Assembly: GCA_050018415.1 (NCBI GenBank)
Contig: JBEKAB010000017.1
Span: 17,818 to 81,817, forward strand
Length of the DNA stretch: 64,000 nucleotides
Source: UBA1161 sp002311745
Lineage (GTDB): Bacteria; Planctomycetota; Phycisphaerae; Tepidisphaerales; Tepidisphaeraceae
Direction: 5' to 3'
Under the pieces are notes generated by a model. The model did no database searches and was not told where the DNA came from. It worked only from the letters and a program-made list of their open reading frames with translations. The position numbers were made by a program, and so were the translations under genes. Below are positions 54,574-63,033 of this stretch, piece after piece. Numbering within the stretch: the first letter of the stretch is position 1; the number at the start of each line of letters is the position of its first letter.

Positions 54574-55888
54574 TACCTGACTCCCGCCCGCAAAACGCGT
54601 TGAGCACTGTATTGATTTGGTTGACTTCCACTTTCTTCAGCGACTTAGCGTGGGCCACAACCCGCCTCTCAAAATTGAATCCCAGCAGGCATGCTTGCAC
54701 ATGGCGGAGCGCTATGGTCTTCTTCGCATGGATGCCAAACACTGAACCGACCGCCGCCGCGCCAATTGTATTGACAAGCACTTTAGGGCCAAATTTTGTA
54801 AACCCCGAGCTTAGGAGTAACTGTGGCACAGGATGCGGCAGGTACCTGAACCAGGGCGTTTGATGTTTGCAGGTAAATGTTTGGCGATCTTCGTGCGTGA
54901 CGGACTTGAGGTACGCATTCAGCGCATCGCTTCGTTTATCGCGATCGGAGCAAATCAGCCAGCACTTCTCGCCAGCATCCAGAAAATGTTTCCGGAAAGC
55001 GGCTTCTGTAAGTTTCCGCGGGCCACGTGGGAATTTTCTAAGCGTGGTCACGCAAGGCACTACGTCGCGCCTGCTCAGGCCATTGTGGATGCGTTCGCCC
55101 TCCGTCAGCGTAAAGACCTTCTGAGAACCAGGACTGAGCCCCCGGAGCGCCCAAATATTGCCGCGCTTCGCGTAGCCGAGGACACCATGCTTGCAATCCG
55201 CAATGCCCGGACGGGGTAAAATTTCATTGTCGCGCGTGATGTCGTAGAACGTCCACCGGCCGTCGCGTCGAGATTTATCGACGATGCTAATCGACGCGGT
55301 GGTAAGAACGCCATCGAAAATCGGTACCTGGAATCGATACACTTCCACATTCCATCGCCGCTCCGATATGTGGCTGCGAAGTGCCGATGCGGAGGGGCGC
55401 GAGACCCATTCGTACGGGATTACGAGGGCAACCAGCCCTTCATGGTGCGTCTTCACCAGGGCAAGGCAAAAAAAGTATAAATAGAGATTGCAGTGCTTAT
55501 TCAGAGCGATTCCCAACTCGCGCTCAAGACGGCCGGCAGTTCGTTCCTTCCACGGGCTTTCGATATCGTGGTGTCGAACGTATGGTGGATTGCCGATGCA
55601 AGCATCGTAGTTTCGCCCTGTGTGCCGGAACACGCAGCCCTGTATAATCCTTCCGTTTCGCGGCGGGCTGGCTGCGGCAGCACGGTCGCGGTCAATTTCA
55701 ATCCCCGTGTACGAGCCAAAGGTGCCACCTTTGGCGAACCGGCAATCTCCTGCGCCCATGTCCAGTACTCTCGGGATTCGATTGCGGTGCTCTTTGGTTA
55801 ATTGCCAAAAGAGACGAACGACAAATTCTGGGGTCGTCACCTGACATGCGCTAAGTTCGTAGGCGGTTCGTCGATGCATCCTTTTCAA
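54551..55888 (-). CDS. N6-adenine DNA methyltransferase, first gene of the operon
   Basis: The product has up to 445 residues from a TTG at 55888; an ATG at 55879 is an alternative. SAM-binding motif I is VLDMGAGDCRFA (41-52), the acidic motif II is YTGIEIDRD, and motif IV is IGNPPYVRHHDIE (N100-PPY), so it is a TaqI/Eco57I-like enzyme that methylates adenine N6. The C-terminal ~200 residues look like a target-recognition region (KLTEAAFRKHFLDAGEKCWL, TPWFRYLPHPVPQLLLSSGF). No nuclease domain is visible in the chain, in contrast to the type ISP-like enzyme at 21856-25389. It overlaps the GHKL gene, and the base composition of the operon is visibly less GC-rich than that of pdxA beyond it. Confidence 0.88.
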   Translation of the reverse strand: MKRMHRRTAYELSACQVTTPEFVVRLFWQLTKEHRNRIPRVLDMGAGDCRFAKGGTFGSYTGIEIDRDRAAAASPPRNGRIIQGCVFRHTGRNYDACIGNPPYVRHHDIESPWKERTAGRLERELGIALNKHCNLYLYFFCLALVKTHHEGLVALVIPYEWVSRPSASALRSHISERRWNVEVYRFQVPIFDGVLTTASISIVDKSRRDGRWTFYDITRDNEILPRPGIADCKHGVLGYAKRGNIWALRGLSPGSQKVFTLTEGERIHNGLSRRDVVPCVTTLRKFPRGPRKLTEAAFRKHFLDAGEKCWLICSDRDKRSDALNAYLKSVTHEDRQTFTCKHQTPWFRYLPHPVPQLLLSSGFTKFGPKVLVNTIGAAAVGSVFGIHAKKTIALRHVQACLLGFNFERRVVAHAKSLKKVEVNQINTVLNAFCGRESGNGRNRSR

Positions 55889-56626
55889 TCAGCCGGAGTG
55901 CGTCACCCCGCTGTCCTAGACAGAACATCGGCGTTATCACGACACTCTAACCGAGAGGCTGATTGGGACAAAACTGCCCGCCGATACCATCCGGGACGAC
56001 CGGAGGTTATGGGACGTTTATGCGCCTCGGAGCGAACCCCCAGTAGACCGCGCTGCGCGTGAACCTGCGGTGGTACGGACCGGGCGCCGCGCGAGAAAAG
56101 AGAAACCGGACCCCGGCGCGCCGGGTCTTCGGATTGCATCAGGAGTGGAGCACTGGGGGACGGGGCGAATCACACCACGACCCGACCGTTTCCCGTTGCG
56201 CAAGGCTCGGTAGCAGCACGGCGGCGGCTGAGTCAAACGCACGGTTTTTGCAGGTCGCCGGCTCGGCCTTTCCGGGCCGAGGACGGCAAGGTGCAGGTCG
56301 CAGATTCCGGAGCGTTCTCTCTCAAAACGGCCGAAATCCGCATCTTCAATTCAAAGTCAAACGAACTCCCGCCAAAATCCGCCGATTGCGGAGGCCAAAT
56401 CGCCACTCCCGGCAAGCGCCAAATATCGGTTTCTTGACAGCCTAAAATCGCAAATCCAATTTCGCAACGCCGTTGCGCCCAACCTGCCAAAACGTGTATT
56501 TACAGTTCGAAGCGCGCCCTGGGGGGCTAAGGATTCTTTTTCAAAAATCGGCCAAAATCCGCCGCAAGCTCGCGGCTACACTGCTCTTACCCCGCGCCGA
56601 TCGTCGCGTTTTTGACCCCTCGACGC
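55889..56626. other. Gene-free stretch upstream of the methyltransferase operon
   Basis: I see no convincing gene in these ~740 bp. The promoter of the four-gene operon should lie at its left end. A palindromic CCCGGCGCGCCGGG lies near 56115, and the right end runs into a half REP-like repeat that overlaps the pdxA 3' end. Confidence 0.45.
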
Positions 56627-57694
56627 TCAGCGGCTGTCTCCGCGCTTCTGCGTCTCTGTGGTTGCATTTGTCCGGGCGGTTTCCTGGCGGTTGTGCTTCT
56701 TGATGGCCAAGTTGACGGCCAGGTCGATCGCGGCCCGCATCGAGCCGGGGTTGGCCCGGTTGCGGCCGACGATGTCGAACGCCGTGCCGTGATCGGGACT
56801 GGTGCGGATGATCGGCAGCCCCAAGGTCACGTTGACGGCTTGGTCGAAGGCCAGGAGCTTGACGGGGATCAGGCCCTGGTCGTGGTACATGGCGACGACG
56901 GCGTCGTAGTAGCCGTCGCGGGCCTTGAGGAAGATGGTATCGGACGGATAGGGGCCGGTGACGTCGATGCCCTGGTCGCGGGCCATGAGGATGGCCGGCT
57001 CGACGATGCGTTCTTCCTCATCGCCGAACTGGCCGTGTTCGCTGGCGTGGGGGTTGACGCCGCAGACGGCGATCCGCGGCTTGGGGATGTCGAACCATTC
57101 CACCAGAGCTTGGTGCACCAGCTCGATGGGTTGAAACACCGCTCCAATGTTGAGCTTGTTCCACAGGGCCATCAGGGGCAGGTGCACCGTGGCCAGGACC
57201 ACCTTCAGCGGCCCGCCGGTGAACATCATGGCGTAGCGGCGAGTGCCGGTGCGTTGGGCCAGCAGTTCCGTGTGACCGGGGAAGTTGAATCCGGCCAGTT
57301 TCCAGCTCTCCTTGGCGATGGGGGCGGTGACGATGGCATCGACCAATTTACGGTTGGCCGCGTCGATGGCGTCCAGGCAGAATCGCATGGATGCCTCACC
57401 GCCCATCTTGCTGGGGGCGCGGATGGCCGAGCCGAGCATGGAATACTGGTCGTAATCCACCACCACCACGTCGTGAGGGTAGTTGCGCAGCCGGCCGTTG
57501 TACTGGTCACGCCACCAGAAGACGTCGAACTCGGCGATGTCGGCGGCGTAATGCAGCAGCTCGTTCATGCCGTAGATGATGAAATGGGCGCGGTGTCGCA
57601 GGCCTGGATCGGCCAGGGCCTTGACGATGACCTCCGGCCCGATGCCGGCCGGCTCGCCCATGGTGATCGCGATGTTGGGCCGAAATTCGGTCAT
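56627..57694 (-). CDS. pdxA: 4-hydroxythreonine-4-phosphate dehydrogenase
   Basis: The 355-residue protein begins with the family signature AITMGEPAGIGPEVIVKAL and has the metal and substrate motifs FPGHTELLAQRTGT, GVNPHASEHGQFGDEE and YDAVVAMYHDQGLIPVKLLA. The end has the conserved RTSPDHGTAFDIVGRNRANP. It oxidises 4-hydroxy-L-threonine phosphate with NAD in the DXP-dependent pyridoxal phosphate route. It overlaps the riboflavin synthase stop by four bases (ATGA). The last ~20 residues (KKHNRQETARTNATTETQKR) are encoded partly by a half REP-like repeat, so the C-terminus has been extended by repeat sequence. Confidence 0.95.
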   Translation of the reverse strand: MTEFRPNIAITMGEPAGIGPEVIVKALADPGLRHRAHFIIYGMNELLHYAADIAEFDVFWWRDQYNGRLRNYPHDVVVVDYDQYSMLGSAIRAPSKMGGEASMRFCLDAIDAANRKLVDAIVTAPIAKESWKLAGFNFPGHTELLAQRTGTRRYAMMFTGGPLKVVLATVHLPLMALWNKLNIGAVFQPIELVHQALVEWFDIPKPRIAVCGVNPHASEHGQFGDEEERIVEPAILMARDQGIDVTGPYPSDTIFLKARDGYYDAVVAMYHDQGLIPVKLLAFDQAVNVTLGLPIIRTSPDHGTAFDIVGRNRANPGSMRAAIDLAVNLAIKKHNRQETARTNATTETQKRGDSR

Positions 57695-58317
57695 GAAACG
57701 CCGCTTGCACTGGAATTATGATCGTCCGCTTTGCGTTGCCGTTCAAGCCAGGAAACGATGGTTTTAGCGAGAATGTCGGCCTCGAGGTTAAACGGCCAGC
57801 CGGGGGATTTTTGGCCCAGGGTGGTGAGTTGGAGGGTGGTGGGAATCAGGGCCACTTCAAAAATGTTGCCGTGGATGGCCGCGACGGTCAGGCTGACGCC
57901 GTCCAGGGCCACCGAACCCTGGGGCACCAGATATTGGGCCAGGTCGGCCGGGGCCTGGAGGCGCAGGCGCGCTTCCTCGACCGAAGATTTGGATTCAGTT
58001 AGGAGCGCCCGGCCGTCGACGTGGCCCTGAACGAAATGCCCGTCCAGGCGGTCGCCAATGCGCAGCGAGCGCTCGACGTTGACCCGGTCGCCGCGTTGCA
58101 GCAGGCCGAGGTTGGTTTTGCGGAGGGTTTCGGGGACGACGTCGAAGCCGATCGTGCCGGCATCGATCTCGGCGACGGTGAGGCAGCAGCCGTTGACGGC
58201 GATGCTTTGGCCGCAGCGTACGTCGGTCCAATCGGCGGCCAGGGTTAGCCGGCGTCCTGGGCCGCCGTCGGCCGCGTCCACCACGCGCAACGTCATTTCC
58301 ACTATTCCGCAAAACAC
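57691..58317 (-). CDS. ribE: Riboflavin synthase alpha chain
   Basis: The GTG at 58317 is chosen because it gives the family's usual start, MFCGIVEMTLRV (compare MFTGIIE); the frame is open further upstream but into the divergent gene. The 208-residue product shows the internal duplication of the two lumazine-binding domains: GQSIAVNGCCLTVAEIDAGT with ETLRKTNLGLLQRGDRVNVE, and GSVALDGVSLTVAAIHGNIF with TLQLTTLG. It joins two molecules of 6,7-dimethyl-8-ribityllumazine. It is co-transcribed with pdxA (4-bp overlap) and divergent from the SDR gene, with 78 bp between the start codons. Confidence 0.95.
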   Translation of the reverse strand: MFCGIVEMTLRVVDAADGGPGRRLTLAADWTDVRCGQSIAVNGCCLTVAEIDAGTIGFDVVPETLRKTNLGLLQRGDRVNVERSLRIGDRLDGHFVQGHVDGRALLTESKSSVEEARLRLQAPADLAQYLVPQGSVALDGVSLTVAAIHGNIFEVALIPTTLQLTTLGQKSPGWPFNLEADILAKTIVSWLERQRKADDHNSSASGVS

Positions 58318-58395
58318 GCCGGCCAGTGTAGAATGTTGACGGACGACTGCATAGAGTGTTAGGCCAATCAGGCCCCAAAGGATTGGGACGAAACC

Positions 58396-59283
58396 ATGGG
58401 CCGAAACCTGCAAGACATGGTGACGGTCGTCACCGGCGCCAGCGCCGGGATCGGACGGGCTTTGGCCATTGAACTGGCCGGCCGCGGCAGCCGCCTGGTG
58501 CTGGGGGCGCGCCGCCTGGATCGTCTGGAGGCGCTGAACCGCGAGCTGGGCGGAGCACACGTCTGTCTGTGCTGCGATGTTTCGCGGGCGGAGGATTGCC
58601 GGCGGCTGGTCCTGACGGCGGTGGAAAAATTCGGGCGTCTGGACACGCTGGTGTGCAACGCCGGTTATGGACTGGCCCGTCCGTTCGATGCGATGAGCGT
58701 CGACGAGGTCCTTGGCATTTTCCGGACGAATTTATTCGGGACGATCGACTGCTGCCGGGCGGCCATCCAGATCATGAAGCGCCAGGACCCGCGCGACGGG
58801 TATCGGGGGCAGCTCATGATCGTCTCCAGCGCCTGCGCCCGGCGCGGGCTGCCGTTTTTCACCACCTATGCCGCCACCAAGGCCGCACAGCTCAGCCTGG
58901 CCGAGGGGCTGCGCGTCGAGTTGCGACCACTGGACATCGCGGTCACGAGCGTGCATCCGGAACTGGTCGAGACGGACTTTTTCTCGACGGCTCACGACCT
59001 GGGCGGGATGGACCCGGCGGCGCTGGCGGCCGGCGGCAAGCGACCCGCCGCAAGCTGCGCCCGGCGCATGGCCCAGGCCATCGAAAAGCCCTGCCGAGAA
59101 TTGTGGCCCAAGCCCCTGAGCCGCCTGTCGCTGACCATCGCCACGGCCTTTCCGGCGCTGTGCGATTTCTTCATCGCGCGCATCCGCAACCGCATGCTGC
59201 GGAACAACGGCATGTTGGAACGTGAGCGGCCCGACGCCGCCGAGGCTCCACACGCGGCGCAGCAGCCGCGGGCCGCTTCCTAA
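58396..59283 (+). CDS. Short-chain dehydrogenase/reductase
   Basis: The 295-residue classical SDR has the cofactor motif TGASAGIGRA, the NAG motif (VCNAGYG), and the catalytic Ser of VSSACARRG with the YAATKAA pair (Tyr and Lys). Arg residues after the second strand (GARRLDRLEAL) suggest NADPH as cofactor. The C-terminus has an Arg-rich tail. It is similar to the DltE/YqjQ group of general SDRs. The substrate is unknown, and the flanking vitamin and quinone genes give no clear pathway link. Confidence 0.88.
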   Translation: MGRNLQDMVTVVTGASAGIGRALAIELAGRGSRLVLGARRLDRLEALNRELGGAHVCLCCDVSRAEDCRRLVLTAVEKFGRLDTLVCNAGYGLARPFDAMSVDEVLGIFRTNLFGTIDCCRAAIQIMKRQDPRDGYRGQLMIVSSACARRGLPFFTTYAATKAAQLSLAEGLRVELRPLDIAVTSVHPELVETDFFSTAHDLGGMDPAALAAGGKRPAASCARRMAQAIEKPCRELWPKPLSRLSLTIATAFPALCDFFIARIRNRMLRNNGMLERERPDAAEAPHAAQQPRAAS

Positions 59284-59289
59284 TCGACG

Positions 59290-60438
59290 CTACGCCGGTT
59301 GCAGAATCTCCACCTTGTCCTGCTCATTGCGCCGCAGGGGGCGGTACAGCGTGTCGCGTTCGACGGGGTCGCGGCCGGCTTCGCGGATCAGGCGCTTGAG
59401 CTGATCCGCCTGCAGCTCCTGATGCACGCCATCGCCCTGACGCTTGGTGATGTCGTACCAAACCACGGTGCCGTCCAGATCGTCGCAGCCCCAGTGCAGC
59501 GACAGCTGCGCCAATCCCACGCCCTGCATGATCCAAAACGCCTTGAGGTGCGCGATGTTGTGGACCATGAGGCGGGCGATGGCCAAGGTTTTGAGGTCGC
59601 TCAGGCCCGTCGGGCCGGGCAGATACCCCAACTCGCTGTTTTCGGGGATGAAGCTGAGCGGAATCACGCAGTTGAAGGACGCCTTTCGCGCGGCCAGGGA
59701 CTGGGCCTGCAGATCGCGCAGCTTCAGAAAATGGCCGATGCGTTGCTGCGGCGTCTCGACGTGGCCGTAGAGCATCGTCGCGTTGGAGTAGATTCCCAGA
59801 TCGTGGGCGGTGCGATGCACATCGAACCAGCGGTCGGCCCGCACCTTGCCCTTGAAGACTTCATCGTGGACGCGGTCGTCGAAGATTTCCGCCCCGCCGC
59901 CAGGCAGGCTGCCGAGGCCCGCTTGGCGCAGGGCGAGCAGGACCTCGCGGATGCCGAGGCGGGCGATTCGGCTGAAGTGAATGATCTCGATGGCGGTGAA
60001 GGCCTTAATGTGCAGGTGCGGGCATTGCCGGCGGATGCCGGCCAGCATCTGCAGGTAGTAATCGAATTTCAGCCAGGGGTGCAGGCCGCCGACGATGTGC
60101 ACTTCGGTGGCGCCGCCGGCGTAGGCCTGGGCGGCGATGGCGATCACCTGCTCGAGCGGCATTTCGTACGCGCCCGCTTCGCCGCGCTTGCGGTAAAACG
60201 AGCAGAACTTGCACGACAACGCGCAGACGTTGGTGTAATTGATGTGGCGGTTGCGGTTGTAGTACGCGATGTTGCCGTGCAGTTTTTCGCGGACGAAATT
60301 GGCCAGGCGGCCGATGCCGTGAATGTCGCCGCTGGCGTACAGGGCCAGGCCGTCATCGGCCGAAAGGACCTGGCCGGCCGACACCTTTTCGGCGATCGGC
60401 AGCAGGGCGGGATCATCCACGCGAAGGGGATCGGCCAT
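59290..60438 (-). CDS. mqnE: Aminofutalosine synthase (radical SAM)
   Basis: From the ATG at 60438 the protein has 382 residues. The radical-SAM cluster motif is CALSCKFCSF (C72, C76, C79). Other family motifs are INYTNVC before it, GGLHPWLKFDYYLQMLAGIR, KAFTAIEIIH, GGGAEIFDDRVHDEVFKGK and GLAQLSLHWGCDDLDGTVV. MqnE joins 3-[(1-carboxyvinyl)oxy]benzoate to adenosine to make aminofutalosine in the futalosine route to menaquinone. MqnA, MqnC and MqnD are not in this window. A TTG at 60444 is an alternative start. Confidence 0.95.
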   Translation of the reverse strand: MADPLRVDDPALLPIAEKVSAGQVLSADDGLALYASGDIHGIGRLANFVREKLHGNIAYYNRNRHINYTNVCALSCKFCSFYRKRGEAGAYEMPLEQVIAIAAQAYAGGATEVHIVGGLHPWLKFDYYLQMLAGIRRQCPHLHIKAFTAIEIIHFSRIARLGIREVLLALRQAGLGSLPGGGAEIFDDRVHDEVFKGKVRADRWFDVHRTAHDLGIYSNATMLYGHVETPQQRIGHFLKLRDLQAQSLAARKASFNCVIPLSFIPENSELGYLPGPTGLSDLKTLAIARLMVHNIAHLKAFWIMQGVGLAQLSLHWGCDDLDGTVVWYDITKRQGDGVHQELQADQLKRLIREAGRDPVERDTLYRPLRRNEQDKVEILQPA

Positions 60439-60489
60439 CGGCAAAAGTATAGGAGGGCCGGCGGCCGCTCACCAGCGTAAGCAAAAATA

Positions 60490-60519
60490 CGCAGCCCCGC
60501 GTGCACGCGCGGGGCTGCG
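60490..60519 (-). terminator. Rho-independent terminator of the receiver-domain gene
   Basis: A perfect 12-bp stem CGCAGCCCCGCG/CGCGGGGCTGCG with a 6-nt loop is followed on the minus strand by TATTTTTGC. It lies 30 bp behind the stop of the receiver gene and before mqnE. Confidence 0.8.
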
Positions 60520-60548
60520 ACACACCTCCTGTTCATGAAGGGCCAATT

Positions 60549-60998
60549 CTAAATTTGTTTTCGCCTCGCTTTGGCGGCGGCGGACTTGACCGTCTCCAAA
60601 AGTTGGGCCCGGGCAAAGGGCTTGGGAAGCACGGCGATGACGCCTTGGTTGATCAACTCCGACAATTGGGAAGGGTCAAACAAATGCGGGAGCGTCAAGA
60701 CGATGGAGACGCCCGCCGTGGAGGCGCATCGCTTCAGTGCCCGCATGCACTGCTCAGCCTGGCTGCGCGGCAGGGCGGCATCGAGGATGACGACGTCCGG
60801 CGTGGCCGAGCGGGCTTGACGCACCACGGCATCCGCGTCGGGACACGAGGCGGCGGCGTAGCCGGCTTCGTTCAACGCCGTCACCAAGGCCGCGCGACGG
60901 GTTTCGTTGCTCTCCGTCAGGAGCACCCGCGCCGCAGCAGACTCGACAAACGACTCGTTGCGTCCAACTGCTTCCGGTAGGCAAGAGATTTGGCTCAT
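60549..60998 (-). CDS. Single-domain response regulator (receiver) protein
   Basis: The ATG at 60998 has a GGGGAGAG ribosome site and gives 149 residues; the frame is open upstream without a convincing start. After a short N-terminal extension the receiver fold follows: ARVLLTESNETRRAALVTAL (an acidic residue in the first turn), DVVILDAALP with the phosphoacceptor Asp, SIVLTLP, and the conserved Lys in GVIAVLPKPFARAQLLETV. There is no output domain, so it would act by phospho-relay or protein contact. The C-terminus is basic (KARRKQI). No kinase gene is adjacent. Confidence 0.85.
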   Translation of the reverse strand: MSQISCLPEAVGRNESFVESAAARVLLTESNETRRAALVTALNEAGYAAASCPDADAVVRQARSATPDVVILDAALPRSQAEQCMRALKRCASTAGVSIVLTLPHLFDPSQLSELINQGVIAVLPKPFARAQLLETVKSAAAKARRKQI

Positions 60999-61147
60999 GG
61001 CTCTCCCCGCGATCAAGGTTCCAGGTGGCAGCGTTCTGCCGTCAGGGGTCATATACAATAGATGTGTGCCGGCCGACCACGTCCGTTGACAAGAAGCGCT
61101 ACGCTGGGTGAGTTTTCGACGAGAATCTAGGCAGAATGTGCGGCGTT

Positions 61148-62059
61148 TCAGCGGAGACACAGGTCCAGTATGCCCGCCGTTCCCAGGACCAGGCTGATGA
61201 TCCCGTTGACGGTGAAGAAGGCGACGTTAATCCGGGAAAGATTTGTCGGCTTCACCATCGCCTGTTCGACGATCAATAGCAGCACCGCGGCGGCGGCGGC
61301 AAACGCGAAAAACCAGCGGAAATCCGGGACAAAAACGCCCAACAGGACAATCGCGGCGGCACTGACCAGGTGCGTTCCGCGGCTGATCCACAGGGCGGGG
61401 GCGATGCCCAGTTTGGCGGGGATGGAGAATGCGCCGCAGGCGACATCGGCGTCGTAATCCTGGCAGGCGTAGAGAATGTCGAACCCGGCCGTCCAGCTCA
61501 GCACGGCGAGGAACATGAGGATCGGCGGCCAATCGAGCCGTGCGGCGATCGCCACCCAGGCACAGACCGGCGACAGCGCCAGGGCCGCGCCCAGGTAATA
61601 ATGGCACAGTCGGCTGAAGCGCTTGAGCAACGGATAGGCGCTCAAGAACGCCAGCACCGGCGTGGCCAGCACCAGCGGCCAGGGGTTGCGGTAGAAGAAT
61701 TGGAACGCGGCCGTCGTGGCGATGAATCCGATGCAGCAGAGGATGAGCATGGCGGCGACGAATCGCGGCGAGAGGCGTCCCGACGGCAGGGGCCGCCCGG
61801 CCGTGCGCGGGTTCCTGGCATCTAGGTCGATGTCCAGCAGCCGGTTGGATGACATGGCCACGGTGCGCGCCGTCACCATGCAGAGGACGATCAGGCCGAT
61901 TTTCCCGGCCGTGAGCGAGCCGCGGTAGGTATGCCCGGCCAAAGCGGCGGCCAGCAGCGCCCAGGGCATGGCAAACACCGTGTGGTGAATCTTGATGTCG
62001 CCGGCGAAAACGGCCAGGCGCGCTGGCAGCGACGCAGCACGCAAGGAAGTGGTGGTCAT
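61148..62059 (-). CDS. UbiA-family prenyltransferase of menaquinone synthesis
   Basis: The ATG at 62059 overlaps the ubiX stop (ATGA). The 303-residue membrane protein has ~8-9 helices and the two Asp-rich motifs of the UbiA superfamily: NRLLDIDLDARNPRTAGRPL (NxxxDxxxD) and DILYACQDYDADVACG. It fits the UbiA/MqnP-like group that attaches the polyprenyl chain to the 1,4-dihydroxy-6-naphthoate ring. Its place beside ubiX, ubiE/menG and mqnE supports the futalosine-type menaquinone route. Confidence 0.9.
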   Translation of the reverse strand: MTTTSLRAASLPARLAVFAGDIKIHHTVFAMPWALLAAALAGHTYRGSLTAGKIGLIVLCMVTARTVAMSSNRLLDIDLDARNPRTAGRPLPSGRLSPRFVAAMLILCCIGFIATTAAFQFFYRNPWPLVLATPVLAFLSAYPLLKRFSRLCHYYLGAALALSPVCAWVAIAARLDWPPILMFLAVLSWTAGFDILYACQDYDADVACGAFSIPAKLGIAPALWISRGTHLVSAAAIVLLGVFVPDFRWFFAFAAAAAVLLLIVEQAMVKPTNLSRINVAFFTVNGIISLVLGTAGILDLCLR

Positions 62060-62646
62060 GAGCGGCCCATCGTCTTGGGATCCCAGCGCGTGGGCAATTC
62101 GTGCGTGATGCCCACCAGATCCAGCAGCTTGGCCGCGACGAAATCGACGATCTCCGCCACGCTGGCCGGATTCAAATACAAACCCGGATTGGCCGGGGCG
62201 AGGATCACGCCGGCGTCGCTGAGGATTTTGTAATTGTTCACGTCGATCGGCGAGAGGGGCATCTCGCGGTGCACCAGGATCAGCCGGCGGCGCTCCTTGA
62301 GCGTGACGGCGGCGGCGCGGGATATCAGGTTGTCCCCCAGGCCGTGGGCCACCTCGGCCAGCGTATTGCTGCTGCACGGCACGATCACCATGCCGTTGTG
62401 GAGAAAGGAGCCGCTGGCGATTTTTGCGCCGATGTCGTTGTAGTTGTAGAGGGTGATGGTGTGCTGCGACGAGCCGGCCAATGCGGCCGGATCGACGGTT
62501 TCCATGCCCAGCTCATCGTGCAGGAGCCGCCGGCCCGGCGGCGAGACGATCAGATGCACCTTGACGCCCGCGGCCACCAGAAGCTGAATGAACCGCTGGG
62601 CGTAAGCCGCCCCGCTGGCGCCCGTGATGGCGACGATGAGGTCCAT
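62056..62646 (-). CDS. ubiX: Flavin prenyltransferase
   Basis: The 196-residue protein begins MDLIVAITGASGAAYAQRFI and has the FMN and dimethylallyl-phosphate binding motifs GSFLHNGMVIVPCSSNTLAE, RRRLILVHREMPLSPI and ANPGLYLNPASVAEIVDFVA. It makes prenylated FMN, the cofactor of UbiD-type decarboxylases such as the one acting in the futalosine pathway. It is coupled to the UbiA-type gene. A large inverted repeat lies upstream. Confidence 0.95.
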   Translation of the reverse strand: MDLIVAITGASGAAYAQRFIQLLVAAGVKVHLIVSPPGRRLLHDELGMETVDPAALAGSSQHTITLYNYNDIGAKIASGSFLHNGMVIVPCSSNTLAEVAHGLGDNLISRAAAVTLKERRRLILVHREMPLSPIDVNNYKILSDAGVILAPANPGLYLNPASVAEIVDFVAAKLLDLVGITHELPTRWDPKTMGRS

Positions 62647-62776
62647 GTCGGCTCATCATACGCTTTGCCCAAGATGCGCGGAAGCTGTGCATCGCCTTAA
62701 GGACTTTCTGCGCCGTGGTGCTGGTGGCCGGGCCAAACCGTTCAGCGAGACAGTGGCGAAGGGGAGCATGTGAATG

Positions 62777-63010
62777 CGGGCGGGGCGAGGGAGGACCATA
62801 TCAGGCCCCAAAAGTTCCTCCCTCGCCCCTCCCGCACCCACCCCACACCCTCTCCTTTTCCCCTCAACCGTCCAGCGAAAGATGTCGCGGCGCCTAGGCG
62901 CAGACGGAGCGATATATTCGTGCTGGACGGCTTGAGGGGAACGGAAGAGGGTGGGGGCTGACGGGGGCGGGAGAAACCGTTGGGGCCTGATGGGTTTCTT
63001 CCGCCCCCGG
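62777..63010. repeat. Large imperfect inverted repeat between ubiX and ubiE
   Basis: The left arm (62785-62880, including ATCAGGCCCCAA and CCCCTCAACCGTCCAGC) pairs with the right arm (62921-63010, GCTGGACGGCTTGAGGGG and TTGGGGCCTGATGGG), around a ~40-nt loop that holds the palindrome GGCGCCTAGGCGC-like centre. It could be a miniature element or a strong transcript structure. Confidence 0.8.
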
Positions 63011-63033
63011 CATTGCAGTTAGTTCTGTATTCT

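Noticed and set aside
50558..55888. BREX, DISARM or Detocs
   Set aside because: No PglZ, BrxL, DrmA/B-type helicase, or nucleosidase effector is present. Only a methyltransferase and a kinase-like protein are shared in kind.
59299..60480. 393-codon plus-strand frame
   Set aside because: It is antisense to mqnE, whose CxxxCxxC motif and full-length family match decide the strand.
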